NCBI RefSeq assembly: GCF_002811475.1
Contig: NZ_NPDL01000004.1
Coordinates: 372,001 to 436,000, forward strand
Length of the DNA: 64,000 nt
From: Leptospira hartskeerlii
GTDB lineage: Bacteria > Spirochaetota > Leptospiria > Leptospirales > Leptospiraceae
Direction: 5' to 3'
Shown here: positions 63,239-64,000 of the stretch, one piece after another
Layout: each line of letters starts with the position of its first letter
Position numbering within the stretch: position 1 is the stretch's first letter
Notes under the pieces: model-generated
What the model was told of the DNA's origin: nothing
The model's database searches: none
Seen by the model: the letters and a program-made list of their open reading frames with translations, nothing else
Position numbers and translations under genes: made by a program

Positions 63239-63239
63239 C

Positions 63240-63932
63240 GTGAGTATTATTAAGATCCGAAATCTGGTTAAAAAGTATCATATCCTAGAAAAGGAATTTT
63301 CCGTACTCGATGGATTGGATATGGATGTGGAAGAAGGTGAGATCTTCTCCATCGAAGGAAAATCCGGGATTGGAAAATCCACTCTTCTAAACATTCTGGG
63401 AGCAATGGATAGTTTTGATTCAGGTGAGATCGAAGTCTGCGGGATCAATCTTAACAACTTAGACGAAAAGGGAAAAGAAAGTTTTCGCGCAGAAAAGATC
63501 GCATTTATCTTCCAACATCATCTTCTTCTTCCTGACTTTTCTGCGTTGGAGAATGTGAGCATTCCACTCTTGATCAAAGGTTATTCTACTTCCAAAGCCG
63601 AGAAGGAAGCGATCTCCATGCTAGAGAAAGTAGGACTGAAAGAAAGAATTCACAGTCATCCTTCTCAATTATCAGGTGGAGAAAGTGCAAGAGTCGGTGT
63701 GGCAAGAGCTTTAGTTGCGGGAAAAAAACTCATACTTGCGGATGAACCTACCGGAAACTTGGACAGAGAAAATTCCAGAAATCTAATGGGTTTGATCCAA
63801 GAACTTCAAAAGGATCTCAGATTCAGTCTAATACTTGTGACTCACGATATGGAACTGGCAGCACTCGCTCATAAAAGAAACCAGATCTTCCAAGGAAAAC
63901 TCAAACCCGCAGTGGTCCCGCAAACGGTATAA
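63240..63932 (+). CDS. LolD-like ABC transporter ATP-binding protein
   Basis: A 230-residue ATPase. Walker [10 protein letters not shown], signature [15 protein letters not shown], Walker [13 protein letters not shown] and the VTHD switch are intact. The signature reads SGGESAR rather than SGGEQQR. The start is GTG at 63240, one base after the permease stop. Together the pair makes a minimal Lol-type system, separate from the adaptor-linked ATPase at 54875. Confidence 0.92.
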   Translation: MSIIKIRNLVKKYHILEKEFSVLDGLDMDVEEGEIFSIEGKSGIGKSTLLNILGAMDSFDSGEIEVCGINLNNLDEKGKESFRAEKIAFIFQHHLLLPDFSALENVSIPLLIKGYSTSKAEKEAISMLEKVGLKERIHSHPSQLSGGESARVGVARALVAGKKLILADEPTGNLDRENSRNLMGLIQELQKDLRFSLILVTHDMELAALAHKRNQIFQGKLKPAVVPQTV

Positions 63933-63937
63933 ATTTT

Positions 63938-64000
63938 ATGGATAGCTGTATTTATTGCGGCTTATCCCTTCTCGACTGGAAAAATCGGGGAAAGATCGGA
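63938..64000 (+). CDS. Start of a possible ComF-like gene, truncated by window edge
   Basis: The last 63 bases encode MDSCIYCGLSLLDWKNRGKI and run off the window. The early CxxC pair resembles the N-terminal zinc ribbon of ComF-type phosphoribosyltransferases. Only 21 codons are visible and no Shine-Dalgarno is clear, so both the gene and its identity are tentative. Confidence 0.4.
   Translation, partial: MDSCIYCGLSLLDWKNRGKIG

Overview
The window reads as chromosomal DNA from a spirochaete of the genus Leptospira. The assignment rests on protein content and gene pairing seen by eye: a caa3-type oxidase cluster with SCO1, ctaA and ctaB; a stand-alone FAS-like malonyltransferase; a CarD regulator followed by a membrane PIN/TRAM protein; lax signal peptides; frequent TTG starts; and many membrane or exported proteins without obvious relatives. 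Base composition looks close to 40% GC, higher than expected for L. interrogans. Species cannot be fixed from the sequence alone. The region is dense and mostly housekeeping. I saw no rRNA, tRNA, CRISPR array, insertion sequence or prophage.

Layout. 1-7.6 kb: the 3' part of a fused molybdopterin nitrate reductase / NirB-like flavoprotein, a small unknown gene, the argG-coaD-ndk operon, a DUF2779 nuclease-like protein and a malonyltransferase. 7.9-16.1 kb: a GldA/GldF/GldG-like ABC module and two membrane proteins, running by stop/start overlaps into mpl, pheS and a thioesterase. 16.1-20.9 kb: an SRPBCC protein divergent from an AraC-type regulator, an exported ankyrin protein, a TlpA-like thioredoxin and a membrane protein. 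21-23.6 kb: a thiolase and a 3-hydroxyacyl-CoA dehydrogenase. 24-30.2 kb: an ammonium transporter fused to a class III adenylate cyclase, a lysine-rich histone-like protein, a 3D-domain exported protein, a YdjM-like protein and an M48 protease. 30.3-37 kb: heme O and heme A synthases divergent from a small membrane protein, SCO1 and oxidase subunits II, I and III. 37-41.9 kb: a SPOR-like protein, CarD, the PIN/TRAM protein, pckA and a phasin-like protein. 41.9-46.2 kb: an operon of an atypical sigma factor, an unknown protein, a CHAT (caspase-like) protease and a Cys-rich protein. 46.2-52.7 kb: an M23 peptidase, a degenerate histidine kinase, dnaE and a GNAT enzyme. 52.8-64 kb: a three-gene ABC efflux operon, gatB, a ParA-type ATPase with three membrane or exported partners, two unknown membrane proteins, a LolC/LolD-like pair and the first codons of a possible comF-like gene.

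The most notable unit is the sigma / unknown / CHAT / Cys-rich operon at 41896-46217. Its gene content suggests a proteolysis-controlled transcription switch, loosely comparable to the CHAT protease, substrate and sigma factor of type III-E CRISPR (Craspase) loci, but here with no CRISPR. Other points of interest are the Amt-cyclase fusion, the nitrate reductase fusion, an inverted-repeat motif (GAACG-NN-CGTTC or close) in three separate intergenic regions, a Fur-like palindrome between ctaA and the oxidase genes, and a 52-residue membrane protein at the head of the oxidase operon.
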